64,000 nucleotides of DNA from Exophiala sp. HKRS030 (GCA_023897205.1 JAHWDD010000008.1:620001-684000); one strand, 5' to 3'. Positions 1 through 11,809 are shown, counted from the first letter of the stretch. The notes: a model not told the origin generated them from the letters alone. Program-made: numbers and translations.

Positions 1-827
1 TCATCAGCGTAGACTACAGACTGTATAGCACATCCGCAAAATGGTTCTGCTCGAATCCATGCTGACACGACCAAGGGCTCCCGAATACAAGTTTCCCCGG
101 GGGATTGAAGATTGCTGGGAAGCACTAGAATGGGTACCACCAATCTCGGCATCTGCCAATTCTCGCCAGCTGACTGTGACAGACATTCAAGAACCACGAA
201 GCTTTGGGCATCGACTCCACCAAGATCATCATGGGAGGGAGTAGTTCAGGTGGTCACACAGTATGCGCACGCTTTCTGTCGCTGAACAGAACGGCTTACT
301 AAATCACTACTAGACCGCCGTCCTTTCTCATCGTGTCAAAGATGGCCGGTTCCCGATCAAAGGCTCCATCATGAGAATACCCTCCGTTTGCCATATAGAT
401 CAGTATCCTCCCCAGCTTGAACTCTACAGCCTGGAGGAGCTCAAGGATGCACCGCTACTATCTAAACGCTCGATGGAACTATTCTACGGCTACTTGGACC
501 CGCCCGATACATCAGACCCGGAAGCATCTCCTCTTCTCAATTCATTGTTCAAAGGGCATCCGCCCACATATATGCAGGTAGCCGGAATGGACCCCCTGCG
601 CGACGAAGGCTTAGCTTACGCGGATAAACTACGTGATGCTGGGTAAGCAGACTCATCTTGTCTCGAGGAGGTGCCATCCTGCTGACAACTGTAGCGTGCC
701 GGTGAAGGTCGATGTTTACCCCGGGCTACCACACGCATTTGGGTATTTTCCAATGCTCTCTGCGGCTAAGAAGAACGGTGACGACTTGGTTGCTGGGATT
801 GATTGGCTACTATCCAAAGCTTCATAG
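1..827 (+). CDS. alpha/beta hydrolase (HSL/esterase type), 5' end cut by window
   Basis: Likely a carboxylester or lactone hydrolase. Five exons can be read: 1-22, 76-133, 183-260, 314-642 and 695-827. The introns are 49-53 nt; the first two carry CTGAC and the third a CTAA-type branch point. The spliced protein reads ISVDYRL-APEYKFPRG, the usual segment after the oxyanion region, then the nucleophile elbow GGSSSGGHT, the acid motif MDPLRDEG and the catalytic histidine in GLPHAFGYF. All triad elements are therefore present; the upstream HGGG oxyanion motif lies outside the window. It is transcribed in the same direction as the SDR at 1202. Substrate cannot be told; the neighbouring BVMOs suggest an ester or lactone, which is inference. 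Confidence 0.88.
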
Positions 828-1201
828 ACTGAAAAGCATCGACGCCTGTTCAAAGCATTGCAAACTAGGTAGAGCTTAGAATAGGATCTCTCAACCATTA
901 AGATGCCCACTGTTTTTGCAGTCCTCATCCAAGTAGCTAACTTTACAATGTCAATAGTATAGTGACACCTTCCCTGCCATTGGGGAGAAATCCACGCTCC
1001 AAGAAGCCGGTGTCGATTCAAGGCTACCCCACACAACTGAATGCTGCTCCATATACTCATCCGGCAAACTTCCGTGGCTATGTGCGTGATTATCTGCCGG
1101 GTCGCCGTCGTCTTATAAAAGGACGGGGCAGGGGCAAACGTTTACCTCGCACCTCAGCAAGGTCCATCGTCCTCGTCTCTTCGACCTCATTTTTGCTTAG
1201 A
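828..1201 (+). promoter_or_regulatory. promoter region of the SDR at 1202, with TATA box
   Basis: This is the gap between the first hydrolase and the SDR. TATAAAA at 1114-1120 lies about 82 nt before the ATG at 1202, a normal distance for a fungal core promoter. I see no gene here; a longer open frame from 962 only shadows the SDR. Confidence 0.5.
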
Positions 1202-2276
1202 ATGCCTCATTTCAATGCCAGGGTATGCGCCCCAACTAATTTGAAGGACAAGGTTTTCGTGATTTCTGGTACGCCCATCAGTATTTCCCAATTCTGCGGC
1301 AGTGCCGGGAAAATTAGCTCACGTTTTCTCCTCAGGAGGCTCAACCGGAATCGGTGCGGCGACCGTAGAGCTCATCGCCTCCCTCGGCGGGAAAGTCGTT
1401 TTTGGAGATGTCAACAGAGATGCGAGCGAGGCTCTGATAAGGAAACTCAAGAACCCGGACATCCACTTCCGCTTCTGCGACGTCCGTTCCTACGGGGATG
1501 TTGTGGCACTCTTTCGTGACACCCTGTCCCTGTTCGGTCGAGTGGACCACGCCGTTGCAAATGCTGGGGTGATTGAGCAAGGAAATTGCTTTGACAAGTC
1601 TCTTACCATTGACACCGTCAGGCAAGAACCTACCACCCTGGTATTGGATGTTAATCTCAAGGGCCTATTCTATTTCTCCCGCGTGGCTGCAGTATACATG
1701 GCTCACGAAAAGGGCGTGGAGGATGATAGGAGCCTGACGTTGCTGAGTTCAGCTGCCGGGTTTATCGAAAGTCGGAATTTATTCCTCTATCAAAGCAGCA
1801 AGCACGGAGTTTTGGGTCTACTACGGACGTGTAGATTGGCGTTCCCGGATGGCATGAAGGACGTCAGGGTGAACGCTCTGTGCCCTTCCTTTGTGAGGAC
1901 CGCAATGACCAAGGATATTGCGAGCGCTTGGGACAAGGCAGGACTTCCCGCCAACGAGGTGGAGGATGTGGCTAATGCAATTGCTATGATGGCAGCCAGT
2001 GACAAGACTATCGCTCCACGCCTTCTTGAAGACCATGTCGGTGCTACTGGTGTTCCCCTGAGCCAAATGAAAAGCTACGGTGCGATGGAATGGGGTGCTG
2101 TAGAGAGTCGGGTTGGGCTGACAGGGAGAGCTTTTTATGTTGAAGGCGGAGTATGTTGGGATATCGAAGAAGGACTGGATAAGACCAGACCCCTCTGGCT
2201 AGGACAACAGCCCAACGACCAGATTGCTCAGGTGCAAAGTCTGATGCGAAAAATTGGGTATCGGGAGAGAAACTGA
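1202..2276 (+). CDS. short-chain dehydrogenase/reductase (335 aa)
   Basis: An NAD(P)-dependent oxidoreductase, probably interconverting an alcohol and a ketone. Exons are 1202-1268 and 1336-2276. Splicing restores the nucleotide-binding motif SGGSTGIG (residues 22-29), which the intron interrupts. Further classical SDR landmarks are ANAG (97-100), the catalytic serines near 160 and YQSSK (174-178). Length exceeds the usual 250-280 because of a roughly 60-residue C-terminal extension rich in charged residues after FYVEGGVCWDIEEG. The ATG at 1202 was chosen because the N-terminal beta strand (LKDKVFVISG) follows directly and a TATA box sits upstream. It belongs to the BVMO-rich island; its substrate is unknown. 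Confidence 0.9.
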
Positions 2277-2363
2277 CATGGGATCCGGTTGTTAGAATTT
2301 AGCCAGGAGCAATGTATGACAGATTGGGTACTGTCGATATGCCAACAGAGACTACAAGTCACT

Positions 2364-3559
2364 CTACTTTGACTGGCGGTTGTGTTCATCTATAAAGACC
2401 TCACTCGCCGTCAATCCGGCGTCGCAATCCGGGCCGTTGAGCCTGCAAAATCCATGTTTCGAACCCGGGAAGATGGAGAGCAACGTGTCATTGCAGCCCA
2501 TATGCCATTTTATGCTTGCAAATAGGCTGTCATCGTACAAACAGTCATCAGTGCCTACAACGAATATCGCCGGGGGCAAATTCGTCCAGTCAGCCTGAAA
2601 GAGTGGAGATATCTCTGGGACCTGTCGATTTCTAACGTTGCTGAGCCAGGAGTTGGCAAAGTTGACCATGTCGACTGGGCTCAAAACCAGATTGTCCTTG
2701 AAGGCGCGGACAGAAGGTGTCTGGTCCATATCTACCGACAGTTAGGCACTACTTTTAAGAGGGAAAAATTCTCACTCTTACCAAAGCATCCGTAGTTGAA
2801 TACAACAGCATCAAGCTGCGTCCGAACATCAATCCCCCTGCTGCGCAGCGCGAACACAGTAGTCATGGTGAGATGTGCCCCTGCGGACTCGCCTCCAATG
2901 AGGCGCAAGGGTCCCAGCTTTTCCTCAACTTCAGGAGTAAGTAGATATAACGTTGCATCCAAACAATCGTCCACCGGTGCTGGATAGGGATGCTTTGGTG
3001 CCAGGCGGTATTCACAACTGGCAACGGTGTATCCTGTGTTACATGCTATGCGGTACAACGTCTCGTCTTCGATGTCTGCAGAGCCGACGGTCCAACCTCC
3101 TCCGTGAATATGGAGATACACCCCTTTCGACCCTCCATTTGAGGCCGAGGCCGGCTTGAAGACGCGCAAGTAGACGCCTTGTGCCCCGGTAGAAGATGGG
3201 AAAGGAATGTTCACTGCAATGTCATCAAGACGCTTCCGAGCTGGCCAGCCACCACCACCGTATTTCATCTGGTCACGGAAGCGTTGCGCACCCTTCTCAG
3301 AATAGGGTTCTTCCAGCTGATACCAAGGGATCATCGTATTCCAGATTTCCCTTAGAGCGGCGTAGAACCCTTCATTTGCTTTCCTCTCTTCCGCCGTCCA
3401 TTGATGGACGCGGATCTTTAGGTCATTCATGTTCAAACCAGGTCGCAGAGTCTGTGTTGCTTGAAATGCCGCTGATATCGAGAACAAAATGCAGGTGCGG
3501 GAGACCAAAGATTTTATGAGACAGCGCCGTTCCCCCCTCATATGGTCCAATCTAAACAT
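2364..3559 (-). CDS. alpha/beta hydrolase, HSL family (381 aa)
   Basis: Predicted esterase or lactonase. Two exons on the minus strand, 3559-2782 and 2731-2364, are separated by a 50-nt intron (2732-2781) that joins FNYGCF to DMDQTP. The HGGGW oxyanion motif is at residues 152-156, the nucleophile elbow GGESAGAH near 222-229, the acid in VGTDDCLYDD (about 321) and the histidine in SKHGF (about 352), so a full triad is visible. The first ATG (3559) gives a hydrophobic, poorly conserved-looking head; the ATG at 3430 (MNDLKIR) is an equally plausible start giving 338 residues. It is convergent with the SDR on its left. Confidence 0.88.
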
Positions 3560-3952
3560 CCTCCGTGCGCTCCCACAACTCCAGCCTCGGCCCAGAGCCG
3601 CTTTCCGTGTCTAGCAGTCCCATCTTCCGAGTCAGACAGAATGTCTCACAGTGAAGTTCATATACCTCTAGCCAACGACCTCGGGCGGTATCACGGCCAG
3701 GACCTAAACAGACAAAGCTTTTGGAAAGCTGAAAAGGCGTTTTCATTCTACACGACAGTGCTAGTCTTGCTCTACAAACAAGTCATAACACGGCCTTAAC
3801 GTTTTATCATGGACCGATTTCACAAGCGCCCATACGTAAGCGCACGGCTACATCAGACAAACTACGTGGAAACGAATAGAAATACGGCTGTGGTTGCCTT
3901 TGGCACGGAGGAGTCCGGGGCGTGAAGTTATCTAATTGAATTGTTGTCTTTT
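3560..3952. other. intergenic, upstream of the hydrolase at 3559
   Basis: It lies between two minus-strand genes and should hold the hydrolase promoter. An 85-codon open frame on the plus strand has no family resemblance. No convincing site was seen. Confidence 0.4.
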
Positions 3953-5023
3953 TTAACCAGAGATCTGCCCTCTGCGTTCAAAGCCTTGGTCAGTGAGGTC
4001 TCTTCATGAGCGGTGCAGAACTTACCCATCTACCACTAGACCATGACCATACATATAGCTACTCAAATAAGAGACTAGGTACACGATCGAATTTCCAATC
4101 TCCTCCGGCTGCCCAAGCCTGTTGGCAGGGATTTTCTGTAGCAATGCTTTGCGATATTCATCAGTCAACGCTCCTCGGAGCAAAGGAGTCTCAATGAATC
4201 TGCAATTCTGTTAACAGAGGGAAACTCGCTCAGCAGGAGGCCCACTACCCGGGACAGATGGCATTGATGCGTATTCCATGGCTTGCGTACACCCGTGCAT
4301 CCTGTAGGAATATGCTTGTCAGGTAAAGTACAAGTTACTGTCATTCAAGAGTGACACACCGTTTTGGTCAAGCCGACGACACCGTGCTTCGCGGCACAAT
4401 AAGCAGTAACAGGACTCGCACCAGAAGCACCAATCAAACCCAGCACTGACGCGACGTTGACGATGACTCCTCTTGATTTCACAGGGTGGGAGCTGGGCCT
4501 GCCCCTTGTCAGCATCTCTTCATCTGGTGAGACAGTAAACCCAGCATACCCAGTCGGGCGGAGTTCCTGCTTGACCATCTGCTGGATCTCCGATCGTTGA
4601 CAAAGCCACACGCCGTTCAGATTGACACTGATGAGACGTTGCCAGTCCGTCAAAGTGACGTCCTCGGTCTTTCCGAGAGGACCAGAAATGCCAGCATTAT
4701 TGACTGCATAGTCGATGCGACCAAATGCAGCCACCGTTTTGTCGACAGCTTCCTTCACAGACTCTTCTTTGCTCACATCGAGCTCGATGAGCAGGACATC
4801 CACGTGTGAGGGCTGCGAGGTAAGTGCGGCCTTTGTCTCCTCCAGTTTATTCACGTCTAAGTCTCCCAAGGCGAAACTTTGGACCCCATGTTGAGCCATA
4901 CATAGGGCCGTAGCCTGTCCGATACCTGGGCTTTGTCAGCTCCCACCGACTTCTGTTTTGGAGAGTCTAAGTACCGGAGCCCGCTCCAGTGATGAAGGCG
5001 GTACCTTGCAACAGACTCGACAT
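3953..5023 (-). CDS. short-chain dehydrogenase/reductase, five exons (286 aa)
   Basis: Classical SDR. Exons read on the minus strand are 5023-4975, 4925-4360, 4301-4249, 4199-4026 and 3971-3953, with four introns of 49-58 nt. All five are needed: the first supplies TGAGSGIG (residues 12-19) with the intron inside it, the third gives HGIRINAICPG, the fourth the IETPLL lid and the LGQPEEI segment, the last completes VDGGQISG. NNAG (92-95), the catalytic serine (176) and YCAAK (192-196) are intact. A roughly 30-residue insertion (about 135-166) precedes the serine strand, as in many fungal SDRs of this type. It lies head-to-tail with the BVMO at 5374-7125, so the pair may act together on an alcohol/ketone. 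Confidence 0.9.
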
Positions 5024-5373
5024 ATTTGCGGTGCAGGTGAGCTTTGCAGGCGGAAGGTTCGGGTATCGGTAGGACAATAAAACCAGTTCGCAGTTTCTGC
5101 ATATTATAAGACATCAACGGATACGGGTCCGAAATGTCCGACTCCCGTACTTTTGGGGTAGACGGCAATCACAACCCGGGTTGACGAGGGTGCGCATTAT
5201 GCATATAGGAGTGGTAGAGGTCCCATTGAACTTTATGGTAAAGCTTTGGGCATATGTGCACATATGCACACCCCAAGAGAACCCTTTCACTCCTTCCATG
5301 GCCCCTCGTCTCCCAACGACCCCTTTACAGCTCTCAAGGCAAGATCAGAGGTGTTTACATCCGTAACTAAACT

Positions 5374-7125
5374 CTATACCCTAATTTCCGTCTTAAACCC
5401 GGTCCATTGCTTTTGCGCCTCCTTGCACGCCTTCTCGTAGACATCGAGGCCGGCAAGGTAGTTCAGTTGCTCTCGTTTCTTTCCAGGAATATTGGCCCCC
5501 ATATACCAAGAGTTTGTCAGGGGAAACAGCGTCTTCGAGTTCATTTCCTGGATGTCATCTGCCCACTTCTCGGCCGCCTCCGGCGTGGCCTCGATGGTAT
5601 CTATCCCTTCTTTCTTCATCTTGGCCAGTGTCGACGCTACCCAATCTCCCTGGACCTCCACAATGGTTGTACCGTTTGCTAAGGCCGTGGGCGCTGTTCA
5701 GATTAGCTGTTTGCACCAAAGACATCATGAGGAATCAGAGCAGCCGACCTTGAGGACTGTAGACCATGAACATATTGGGAAAACCGGGGCATGTCATTCC
5801 CAATTGTGTCCGCACCCCATCTTTCCATCTCTCCTTCATATCGAGACCGTCCACGTCTCTAAGGCCCATACTCGTAAAGCTTCCGGTGATCGCGTCGTAG
5901 CCGGTGGCTAAAATAATGACATCAAATTTACGCAATTTGCCATCAGTCGTGACGATGCCCTCCTTGTCAAACCTTTCGATGGGTGTCTCCTTGAGGCTCA
6001 CAACATGAACATTCGGCCTATCGACAGACTCATAGTAGTCTTGTTCCAAGCTGGGCCGCTTCGTCCCAATGGGATGGGGCGGTACTTCTGGCGCAAATAT
6101 CTCCCGCTTTCTGGGGTCGGTGATTCGCGCTCTCACTTTCCTCTTCCAAAAATCATACATCAGGTCGTTTGCTTTTTGGTTCACAATATAATCGTTGAAG
6201 CCTCCGATGCTGAAATTGAAGCCACCGCGTGACCAGAGCTCCTCCCAGCGTGCTTCTCGTTCCTCGGGAGACACATCCAAGACACCTTTCCCATCGGCCC
6301 AGTAACCAAGGCCGGACTTGGAGTTGCGAGCAATGTTGAAAATATGAGGGTATATACCCCTGTTTGCATTTTGTTCTTCCGGCGTCAACTTACGTTGTTT
6401 CATCGGGAAGGCCATGTTCGGTGTGCGGACGTAGAGGGTTAGATTGGCCGCTTTCTTGGAGACTTCTTGTGTGATCTGAATTCCGGTGGCACCTATGGTC
6501 ACATTAGAATATTCCATCTTGTGCTTAGTACGGTTGTAGTACCTTGACCCACGATGGCGACGTCCTTTCCTGCGAAGTCAAATTCGCCCTTGGGGAAATC
6601 TGCTGCATGCAAGAGCGTGCCTTTGTAGTCTTTGATGCCCGGGAAGTCTGGAAAATGCTTCTTGTACGACGAGCCCGCCGCCACAATCAAGTATTTGCAT
6701 CTGACTGTGGTATTTTGAGCAGTCTTGACCACCCACTCTTTGGCGGGGACATCGAACTCGCTCGAAATCACTTCCCGTTCGAACGCAATATGATCGTAGA
6801 GGCTGAGGACAGAGGCTACGTAGTGGAAATACTCTCGCAACTCCTCGTGTCCGGGGAATCTTTCGCTCCAATTCCAACCCTTCCACACTTCATGCATACT
6901 GTACTGGTAGTATGGAACCTCGGAGTCCACCCGCGCTCCAGGGTATCTGTTGTAGTTCCATACGCCGCCGAGTTCCTTGCTAGCTTCAAGTAACTTGGTG
7001 TCGATTCCAGTTTGGCGAAGTTTGTACAGAGTATAAAGCCCACTGAAGCCTCCGCCAACAACCAAAGCCTCCACTTCAAGATTTTTGGCGGCGTGCCAAT
7101 CACTGGGCTCAGCGATTGATCCCAT
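5374..7125 (-). CDS. type I Baeyer-Villiger monooxygenase (548 aa)
   Basis: A FAD- and NADPH-dependent monooxygenase of the cyclohexanone monooxygenase group, expected to insert one oxygen next to a ketone. Exons on the minus strand are 7125-6543, 6492-5749 and 5693-5374. The FAD Rossmann motif GGGFSG is at 24-29, followed by GGVWNYNRYPGARVDSE. The second Rossmann motif GQGATG (193-198) is split by the first intron, and ATGYDA follows in the C-terminal half. The BVMO fingerprint region reads YKGTLLHAADFP (168-179): the central histidine is kept, while the consensus F is Y and the W is F. The start at 7125 (MGSIAEPSDW) was chosen because the longer frame has no ATG. Substrate unknown. Confidence 0.92.
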
Positions 7126-7758
7126 TTTTTTGATTGGAAGAACAGTTTTGGAAACGTCAAGCGACAAAGGCTGGAGAGAAATCGAAGACCAGTGTAGATA
7201 CAAGGCGCCAATGTATATCTGGTGCTTCTTCAGCCAAGTGCTCAAATTCCCCGGTTATGTATGGCTGTCATGACTCGTTGTGCTCTCGTGAGTGTCGGAT
7301 GTATCCGGGACCACCTCGAACTATCATCTTTCCTCCGGCAAAGCAACTGCCGATTCGGTGCGATTCAGGAGGGATTCGGCTCTCTGACTCTGCCCTCGTG
7401 TCATTCCACTGATCCCCATTCCCCGCGCAGAATCCACATTTGATTTTAGAAAGGCTGGTCCCATGGCGTAAAGTGGGGAAGAACTTGTTAGTGAATTTTG
7501 CTTCACGGGTCTTTTTCTTGGGATATGGACACAAGCAAGATACCACCCCGACGACCTGGCTACATAGAAATTTATTCAGTTATAAACAATAGCTCATTCT
7601 GTTGACTCTATTGCCTTGATGGGCCTCGACACCTCTACTTCGGCGCAAGGAATTCCTCATTTCTTGACGATGGAGGCGTAGACCTTGTCAATGATCGGAG
7701 GCTGGGCTCGTCAACCCGCTCAGGCTTGAATACATCTCCATGCTTTCTCCCAGATGTC
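7126..7758. other. intergenic between BVMO start and downstream end of the next SDR
   Basis: Promoter of the minus-strand BVMO. It includes CTCCGG near 7334 and GGGATTCGG near 7372; the second also occurs before the BVMO at 41554. A short stretch near 7640-7690 reads like a protein end on the minus strand but could not be spliced to the neighbouring SDR. Confidence 0.35.
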
Positions 7759-8601
7759 TTACTTGTTCACTTTCGAATTGAGCCATTGGAAGAGGTTGGC
7801 AGCCCCCGATCCAGCCCCCATTCCTCCATCGACCGCCAGCACTAGTGATTCTAAGTCTTGCCATTTTCTCTTTGGAATAGGATCCAACTTACCTTGACCG
7901 CTTATGAAAGATGCCTCGTCGGAGGCCAAAAAAAGTGTCGCATTTGCAACTTCAAGTGGTGTGCAGCCACGCGACAGTGGGATGCTGCTGAGAAGAAGTG
8001 CCTCGGCATCAGGCGCAGCACGGAATGCTGCAGTCATCGGTGTGATCATGTACCCTGGGGCGACACAGTTCACGCGGATATTCTCATGCCCATGGTCCAG
8101 AGCCAGGCATTTCGCCATGTTGATAATTCCTGCTTTTGCGGCGCCATACGACGAGTTGCCAGAATCCCCACCAAGACCTGACGCGCTCGCGGTGACGACG
8201 ATGGATCCGCCGCCTCCCTTTCGCATCTGGGGGATGGTGACCCGAGCGAGATAGAACAATGCATTCAAGTCGACATTAATCATGTCTTGATAGTGCTTGA
8301 CATCCATATCTTCGATCAGACTCAGCGGCGTGAATCGTCCGGCATTGTGAAATAGAACGTCCAGTCTGCCAAACCTCTCCAGGCAAGTCTTGACTGCCTT
8401 CTCACAGTCCTCTGGAACTCCCACGTCACATTTGGCATAAGTAGCATTCGAACCGAGTTTTTCCAAAACAGATCTCTCCTCGATATCTGTAACGAATACC
8501 TTGGCTCCTTCGTTCACAAACGATTGGCATGCCTCTAACCCAAGGCCCGAGGTTCCTCCCGTCACGAAAACAACCTTGCCAGTAAACCGTGAGCGCGACA
8601 T
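7759..8601 (-). CDS. short-chain dehydrogenase/reductase (263 aa)
   Basis: Classical SDR with TGGTSGLG (14-21), HNAG (85-88), catalytic serine near 139-141 and YGAAK (152-156). Exons on the minus strand are 8601-7893 and 7841-7759. The 51-nt intron (7842-7892) is a multiple of three and free of stops, so an unspliced reading inserts 17 residues into the C-terminal FISGQ-VLAVDGG motif; splicing restores the family consensus. The ATG at 8601 is used because the longer frame starts at a TTG. It is divergently arranged with the cytochrome b5-FMN dehydrogenase on its right. Confidence 0.9.
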   Translation of the reverse strand: MSRSRFTGKVVFVTGGTSGLGLEACQSFVNEGAKVFVTDIEERSVLEKLGSNATYAKCDVGVPEDCEKAVKTCLERFGRLDVLFHNAGRFTPLSLIEDMDVKHYQDMINVDLNALFYLARVTIPQMRKGGGGSIVVTASASGLGGDSGNSSYGAAKAGIINMAKCLALDHGHENIRVNCVAPGYMITPMTAAFRAAPDAEALLLSSIPLSRGCTPLEVANATLFLASDEASFISGQGKLDPIPKRKWQDLESLVLAVDGGMGAGSGAANLFQWLNSKVNK

Positions 8602-9415
8602 GTCGATGATGCACTCGAATGAAACAGCTCGCGAAAGGGTCAATGTCTCTGCTTAATCGTCGATGTCGGTCAATCCCACCTCCAGCAAACAGAGGTTGGG
8701 TTCACGGCTGGAATACATTGGACTCATCTTGTACGCCTTTGGATCTCGGAAAGTTGCCGGCTTTCGTCCCATTTGTACGAGTCATGTAGGATGGCCCAAT
8801 CATTAAACCCTTTATGATTGTTGGACTTCTCAATCAGTGAGGCCGTCGGTAAAAACCATAGCCCGCGGCGATCGGTAGATCTGCATGGCCAGGAAAATAG
8901 CCGACTGTAGCTGACTTGCACCCTCACATCGTCCTTTCAGCTTCGACGGACTTTTCGGAGCTTTGAAACCCTCGTTCAGAATCTGTGTGTACAGGACTTC
9001 TACTCAGCCGGTGGCAATATGGCACTAGACCCATGGCAATACGACATGCGGAGGAAACTGCACTTCTACGGCATTATGACCAGCTCGCCAAGGAAGGTAC
9101 TACCGAACTAATAAGCCTTCGCATTCAGTTGAGGTTGTTCCTTGATTTCTGGAGGGGTACGAGCCCATATCGGAGAGGGTCCTAATTTTATTGGCGCGGT
9201 TCTGGATTTTCCGTCTTAACCAGGCTCAATGCAGTAAGGATGTTTCAAAAGCACGCCATGCTCGGCATCGATTCTTGTTGGAATGATAGAACTGCATTTG
9301 ACTGCTCAGAGGTGTCGGTGTCCCTGTGCATCGGACATCCAAGTAGTGGCGCCTACTTCATATAGGAAGTTGCTTGGCTGCTTGCACTTGCAACGCATTC
9401 CGCATTACGAACGAA
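8602..9415. promoter_or_regulatory. divergent intergenic region between SDR (-) and FMN dehydrogenase (+)
   Basis: About 0.8 kb that must hold both promoters. Open frames here are under 70 codons and resemble nothing I know. No clear TATA box or repeated operator was recognised. Confidence 0.4.
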
Positions 9416-10997
9416 ATGTTGAGCACAGCGGAAGTGGCGCAACATTGCTCGAAAGAGTCCTGCTGGGTCATAATCTCGGGGCATGTGTATGACCTGACTG
9501 GGTTCTTAGATGAGCACCCAGGCGGTGCGGTCGTCATCCTGAAATATGCTGGAAGAGTATGATAGAGAAACACAATACCAGACCTGTTCTCATTCGGTGG
9601 GTAGGACGCAACCATGGCTTATGAGCCCTTACATCCGCCAGGCACGATCGAGAGATACCTCAGCCAAGGTGAGTGCGTTACTTTTCCCATACCTGCAGAA
9701 TTGCTGACTAAACTAGAGCAACATCGAGGGCCCGTAGCAGTTGAGGAGAAAGGCGACACTAAATTAACAAGAAAATTCAGGGAAGGAGGCCCAATTCCTC
9801 TGATGCTATGCATGAACCTCGACGACTTTGAGAAAGCTGCGCGTAAATCTATCTCAGCTCGCGCTTTTGTGTACTTTCATTCGGCCGCCGAGGACCTCGT
9901 CACATTCCAGAACAACAGGGCAGACTGGTCCAAAGTAGCCCTCCGACCGCGCACGCTCCACAATGTGGCCAAGATAGATATGAGCAGGAGAATTATGGGA
10001 TGCAACAGTTCTCTGCCCTTTTTCATCGCCCCAGCCGCAATGGCTCGGCTGGCTCATCCGGACGGGGAATTTTGCCTTGCCAGAGCCGCAAAGCAATACG
10101 ATATGCCATACTGCACCAGCACATACTCGTCAGTCTCTCACGAAGAGCTGGCCCAGTGTTTACAGCAAGGCACAACCGGAGCGTTGTTGTATCAACTGTA
10201 CGTCGCCAAAGACCGGGCGCGGACCACAATGCTCATTCGAGAGGCTCGAAGGCTTGGATTCATGGCACTTTTGATCACCGTCGATACCGCCGTCGGAGGC
10301 AAGAGAGAAGAAGACGAACTTTTCCAAGCAAAAATGGCCTACGAGGCCGGGGACGAGAGTGTCCCGCGACCCACTTGTGCTAGTCCAGGCGAAGAGGCGC
10401 CTATACTTCGTGGAGCTCATTCCTCAACATTAAACTGGGATGACATTTCGTGGATCCGTCAAGAGTGGGAGGACACAGGGCCGATTTATCTAAAAGGTAT
10501 TCAATGTGTTGAAGACGCTGAGAGAGCGATGAGCGCCCACGTGGACGGAATTTATCTTAGTAACCATGGGGGAAGACAACTGGACACCACCTCCAGTGCT
10601 CTGAAGACACTCTTGGAGATCAGGGCTTTCGCCCCTCAGGTGTTGGAAAAGTTGGAGGTGTACCTTGACGGTGGTGTTCGACGAGGCAGCGACGTGATAA
10701 AGGCTCTTTGCTTGGGTATCACTGCCGTAGGTGTGGGCAGGCCATTTATGTACGCACTCGGCAGCTACGGCACCGATGGCGTGATGAAAGCTGTACAAAG
10801 TAAGCTGCAGGAGCTCGACAATCGTAACCCTATCGAACTGACCTTGTACAGTCTTGAGTGACGAAGTGGAAAGTACCATGAGGCTCATGGGTGTGACGAG
10901 CTTAGCCCAGCTGAGCGCTGACCATGTCAATGCACGCATACTCGAGAATGAGTTGCCTGCAAAGCTGTCAGCGTTCCCCCACGCTCATAAGCTGTAA
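9416..10997 (+). CDS. cytochrome b5-FMN 2-hydroxyacid dehydrogenase (flavocytochrome b2-like, 477 aa)
   Basis: Expected to oxidise a 2-hydroxy acid such as L-lactate to the 2-keto acid, passing electrons through its own heme. Exons: 9416-9556, 9605-9668, 9717-10799, 10852-10997. The N-terminal cytochrome b5 domain carries HPGG (34-37), with a likely second ligand in EPLHPP (57). The FMN barrel has IAPAAMARLAHPDGE, the lysine in IYLKG (328) and the active-site histidine in SNHGGRQLD (352). Two introns (9669-9716 and 10800-10851) look coding: the first is in frame, and the second hides the true C-terminus LSDEVESTMRLMGVTSL, which is family-typical. I see no obvious mitochondrial presequence, so location is open. 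It could process hydroxy acids released by the neighbouring hydrolases, which is inference. Confidence 0.92.
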
Positions 10998-11809
10998 CGA
11001 AATAGAAGCTCGACTTGAGGCCCCCCAAGCTCTGAAGACCACGACCCTAGGATCATGTCACAGAGAATTTTGAGCTACTGTGAGTTCACGTGGGACATAC
11101 CAGGTTTGTTCGGAATGCAGTCCTTTCCAGGTGAATTTGATGCTCGGCTCGTCGAAGCGTATAGGGGTTGGGGTAGTCTCAGGCGTAACGTCTCGCAATA
11201 TTATCGCTACATGGCTAATCCTGAAATGTTGGTCGTTAGCTTGCTGAATTGGTTTCTCGCAAGAATCTCGTGGATCCCTTCATCGTGGTGAAACTATCAC
11301 CAGCTTATGTGTTGTTGTAGTCAAAATAATGTGCCTCCTGCCTCAGGGTGCCTAGGCTCGAGATATACCACATGTGCGGTTTCAGTGCTTCCCGAGGTGT
11401 AATCTTGGTAAGGCTAGCTACCAGAACCGTGGCCGTCCGGGCATGGCCTGGTGGCTACGTGGGGTTGGTCACTCGACCCCTGTTGAGAACGAATCACAGC
11501 GTCCCAGATTGACGATACCTGCCACCTCCGAAGGCGCAGCTCAGCCGTGGTGGATCCGGCGAACCTGTCGGGGGGATTCTGGGGTAATCGGCTTCTCGCT
11601 TTCCCCCGCTCTCCATCTTCTGGTTTTCCTCCTCAGTCAGAATTCTCTGCCTGCAAGATCGACCATCTGTTTTGGAGGACACTTCGCCGGGTTTGCAGAC
11701 TGCTTTTATCATCGAAATCCGTGAAACGATCGACGTTGACCTTTTGTCCCTCAAATTGATATCCGCAACCCGGGATATCCATCAGTCTTGACGCGGCAGG
11801 TCGGCTATC
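10998..11809. promoter_or_regulatory. intergenic, upstream of the Zn2Cys6 regulator
   Basis: About 0.8 kb upstream of the regulator. A 78-codon ATG frame at 11055-11291 lacks any recognisable feature and is not called. No repeat or clear operator noticed. Confidence 0.35.

Noticed and set aside
962..1519. 185-codon open frame on the plus strand
   Set aside because: It overlaps the SDR at 1202-2276 in another frame, is rich in R and P, and has no family features; the SDR frame is clearly the coding one.
7640..7690. Minus-strand stretch reading PPIIDKVYASIVKK followed by a stop
   Set aside because: It looks like a protein end, but no splice pair joins it in frame to the SDR at 7759-8601, and that SDR already ends normally.
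11055..11291. 78-codon ATG frame between the FMN dehydrogenase and the regulator
   Set aside because: No recognisable motif, homology or promoter; length is within chance expectation.
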